Origin: Lachnospiraceae bacterium UBA6452
GTDB lineage: Bacteria; Bacillota; Clostridia; Lachnospirales; Lachnospiraceae
Assembly: GCA_002441865.1 (NCBI GenBank)
Contig: DJNY01000110.1
Span: 1 to 7,313, forward strand
Direction of reading: 5' to 3'
DNA: 7,313 nucleotides
The notes beneath the pieces are model-generated. The model was given only the letters and a program-made list of their open reading frames with translations, did no database searches and was not told where the DNA came from. How positions within the stretch are numbered: the first letter of the stretch is position 1; each line of letters starts with the position of its first letter. Of this stretch, positions 5,851-7,313 are shown one piece after another. The position numbers were made by a program, and so were the translations under genes.

Positions 5851-6732
5851 ATGGAAAAGAACGGAAGAATCATAAAGGGAATCGCGGGCTTTTACTATGT
5901 CCGGACAGAAGATGGCTCTTTATATGAATGTAAGGCAAGAGGAAGTTTCCGTAATGAAAAGAAAAAACCGCTTGTCGGGGACTATGTAACGATCAGTATT
6001 CTTGATGAGGAAAAAAAGACGGGCAGCCTTGACCGGATCATGAAACGGAAAAACGAACTGATCCGGCCGCTTGTTGCCAATGTGGATCAGGCGATCGTGA
6101 TCTTTGCGGTAAAAAGTCCGGCACCGAACTTCATGCTGCTGGATACGTTTCTTGCCAGAATGGAGCTTGCAGGCATTGACAGTATCATCTGTTTTAACAA
6201 GATGGATCTGGATGTGGACAGCAGTCTGCAAAAGCAGATCAGGGCAATTTATGAGCCCTGGTATACGGTTATTTTTACAAGCACAAAGACAGGAGAAGGT
6301 GTCGATGTGCTGAAAGGATATCTGCAAAAGAAATGTTCTACGGTGGCAGGGCCGAGTGGCGTGGGAAAATCGTCCCTCATCAATATGCTGCAGGAGCGTA
6401 CGCAGATGGAAACCGGCGGGATCAGCCAAAAGACAGAGCGTGGCAGGCATACAACGCGCCACAGTGAGCTGATCGAGGTCGAAAAAGACACGTATATCCT
6501 GGATACACCGGGATTTACGTCGCTTCGCATGGATGATTTTGAAAAAGAAGAAATAGAAGAGGGATTTCGGGAAATACTGCAGTATAAAAACTGCCGGTTT
6601 GCCGGATGCTCTCATATCCATGAGCCGGATTGCGGCGTCAGGGAGGCACTTCTTAAGGGGAAGATCAGTAAGTCACGTTATGACAGCTATGTAAAAATGT
6701 ATGAAGAATGCAAGGGAAAAAGGAGATATTAG
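5851..6732 (+). CDS. rsgA: Ribosome small subunit-dependent GTPase RsgA (YloQ/CpgA/YjeQ)
   Basis: This 293-residue cytoplasmic GTPase acts late in 30S subunit maturation, binding near the decoding centre and hydrolysing GTP when stimulated by the subunit. The order of motifs shows the circular permutation that defines the family: an N-terminal OB-fold (about 1-65), then G4 NKMD at 116-119, then the P-loop GPSGVGKS at 167-174, a switch I region with RGRHTTRH at 197-204, and G3 DTPG at 218-221. A C-terminal zinc-binding site follows with Cys248, Cys253, His255 and Cys261 (CX4CXHX5C). All nucleotide and zinc ligands are present. Length matches Bacillus CpgA (about 298). B. subtilis CpgA is a known PrkC substrate; here Ser163 and Thr164, just before the P-loop, are the closest candidates by position (my inference). 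The ATG is 3 bases after prkC with AGGAG at 5840-5844; rpe follows after 3 bases. Confidence 0.96.
   Translation: MEKNGRIIKGIAGFYYVRTEDGSLYECKARGSFRNEKKKPLVGDYVTISILDEEKKTGSLDRIMKRKNELIRPLVANVDQAIVIFAVKSPAPNFMLLDTFLARMELAGIDSIICFNKMDLDVDSSLQKQIRAIYEPWYTVIFTSTKTGEGVDVLKGYLQKKCSTVAGPSGVGKSSLINMLQERTQMETGGISQKTERGRHTTRHSELIEVEKDTYILDTPGFTSLRMDDFEKEEIEEGFREILQYKNCRFAGCSHIHEPDCGVREALLKGKISKSRYDSYVKMYEECKGKRRY
6721..6725 (+). promoter_or_regulatory. Shine-Dalgarno for rpe choosing the first of three ATGs
   Basis: AGGAG in the last codons of rsgA lies 10, 13 and 16 bases before three consecutive in-frame ATG codons at 6736, 6739 and 6742. The spacing favours 6736. Confidence 0.65.
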
Positions 6733-6735
6733 CAA

Positions 6736-7313
6736 ATGATGATGTTAGCCCCTTCTATATTAGCGGCAGATTTTGCCAAGCTGGGTGCACAGATTGTACA
6801 GATCGATAAAGCAGGTGCACAGCAGATCCATATTGATGTCATGGATGGTGTGTTTGTACCGTCTATTTCATTCGGATTCCCGATCATCCGCTCGATCCGC
6901 AAATTGACGGATAAATTTTTTGATGTCCATCTGATGATCACAGAGCCGGAGCGTTATGTCGAGGAATTTGCCGAAGCAGGTGCAGATGGGATCACGATCC
7001 ATGTGGAAGCCTGTAAATGCATGGTAGAGACACTGGAAACGATCAGAAGCCTTGGCTGTAAGGCGGGCATTTCCCTGCATCCGCAGACTCCTGTTTCCGC
7101 GATCCTGCCGTATCTGGATAAGGTAGATAAAGTGCTGATCATGACGGTCAATACCGGGTTTGGCGGACAGAAATATATCGAAGGCTGTACGCAGAAGATC
7201 GTAGCGGTCCGTAAGGCGGTCACAGAGCGGAACTTAAATGTCGATGTAGAGGTCGACGGTGGTGTCAACAAGGAAAATGCAAGACATATCATTGAAGCCG
7301 GTGCCAATATTTT
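6736..7313 (+). CDS. rpe: Ribulose-phosphate 3-epimerase, 5' part only
   Basis: The frame is open from ATG 6736 to the window edge (192 complete codons of an expected 215-225). The enzyme interconverts D-ribulose 5-phosphate and D-xylulose 5-phosphate in the pentose phosphate pathway. It is a cytoplasmic TIM barrel. The start (LAPSILAADFAKLG) is diagnostic. Metal and catalytic residues are visible: Ser7, His32 and Asp34 in HIDVMDG (with Asp37 next in that motif), His65 in DVHLM, and Asp174 in EVDGGV. The loop that normally reads VNPGFGGQ reads VNTGFGGQ here (Thr140 in place of Pro). The gene begins 3 bases after rsgA, with AGGAG at 6721-6725. Three ATG codons stand in a row at the start; the first has the best spacing. 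Linkage of rpe to rsgA is widespread in Firmicutes, often followed by thiN, which would lie beyond this window. The truncation is due only to the window end. Confidence 0.95.
   Translation, partial: MMMLAPSILAADFAKLGAQIVQIDKAGAQQIHIDVMDGVFVPSISFGFPIIRSIRKLTDKFFDVHLMITEPERYVEEFAEAGADGITIHVEACKCMVETLETIRSLGCKAGISLHPQTPVSAILPYLDKVDKVLIMTVNTGFGGQKYIEGCTQKIVAVRKAVTERNLNVDVEVDGGVNKENARHIIEAGANI

Noticed and set aside
5920..6621. 233-codon minus-strand frame opposite rsgA
   Set aside because: It mirrors conserved GTPase codons and its composition (many Phe, His, Arg, Cys) is typical of a reverse shadow.

Overview
The window is a gene-dense, single-strand stretch of a Clostridia chromosome, most likely from the family Lachnospiraceae. 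I infer this from protein character and from the gene order: YugP-type metalloprotease, rsmB, rlmN, PP2C phosphatase (prpC), PASTA kinase (prkC), rsgA, rpe. This order is familiar in Firmicutes, where the cluster often follows def/fmt. Species cannot be fixed from sequence alone. I see no RNA gene, mobile element, CRISPR array, attachment site or terminator, and no intergenic stretch longer than 4 bases.

Layout: positions 1-555 carry the C-terminal part of a membrane zinc metalloprotease whose start lies upstream of the window. Positions 548-1849 encode RsmB (16S rRNA m5C967 methyltransferase) and 1854-2912 encode RlmN (radical SAM, m2A2503 of 23S rRNA and A37 of some tRNAs). Positions 2906-3661 encode a PP2C Ser/Thr phosphatase and 3658-5847 a transmembrane Ser/Thr kinase with three PASTA repeats plus an extra extracellular C-terminal domain. 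Positions 5851-6732 encode RsgA, the circularly permuted GTPase of 30S maturation. Positions 6736-7313 are the first 192 codons of ribulose-5-phosphate 3-epimerase, cut by the window end.

The seven genes overlap by 4-8 bases or are separated by 3-4 bases, and several Shine-Dalgarno sequences lie inside the preceding gene, so they look like one translationally coupled operon. The functional theme is ribosome modification and assembly (RsmB, RlmN, RsgA) joined to a cell-wall-sensing kinase/phosphatase pair. In Bacillus subtilis, PrkC is known to phosphorylate the RsgA orthologue CpgA, so kinase, phosphatase and one likely substrate are encoded consecutively here. A promoter-like sequence in the 3' end of rlmN (2791-2818) could give the signalling half its own transcription, but it falls in a conserved coding segment and may be accidental.

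This is core housekeeping sequence and I do not see a new system in it. The points most worth a second look are the kinase's extracellular architecture (degenerate first PASTA, a possible disulfide in PASTA3, an unassigned C-terminal domain), its very acidic juxtamembrane linker, the candidate internal promoter, and a Pro-to-Thr change in the phosphate-binding loop of Rpe.
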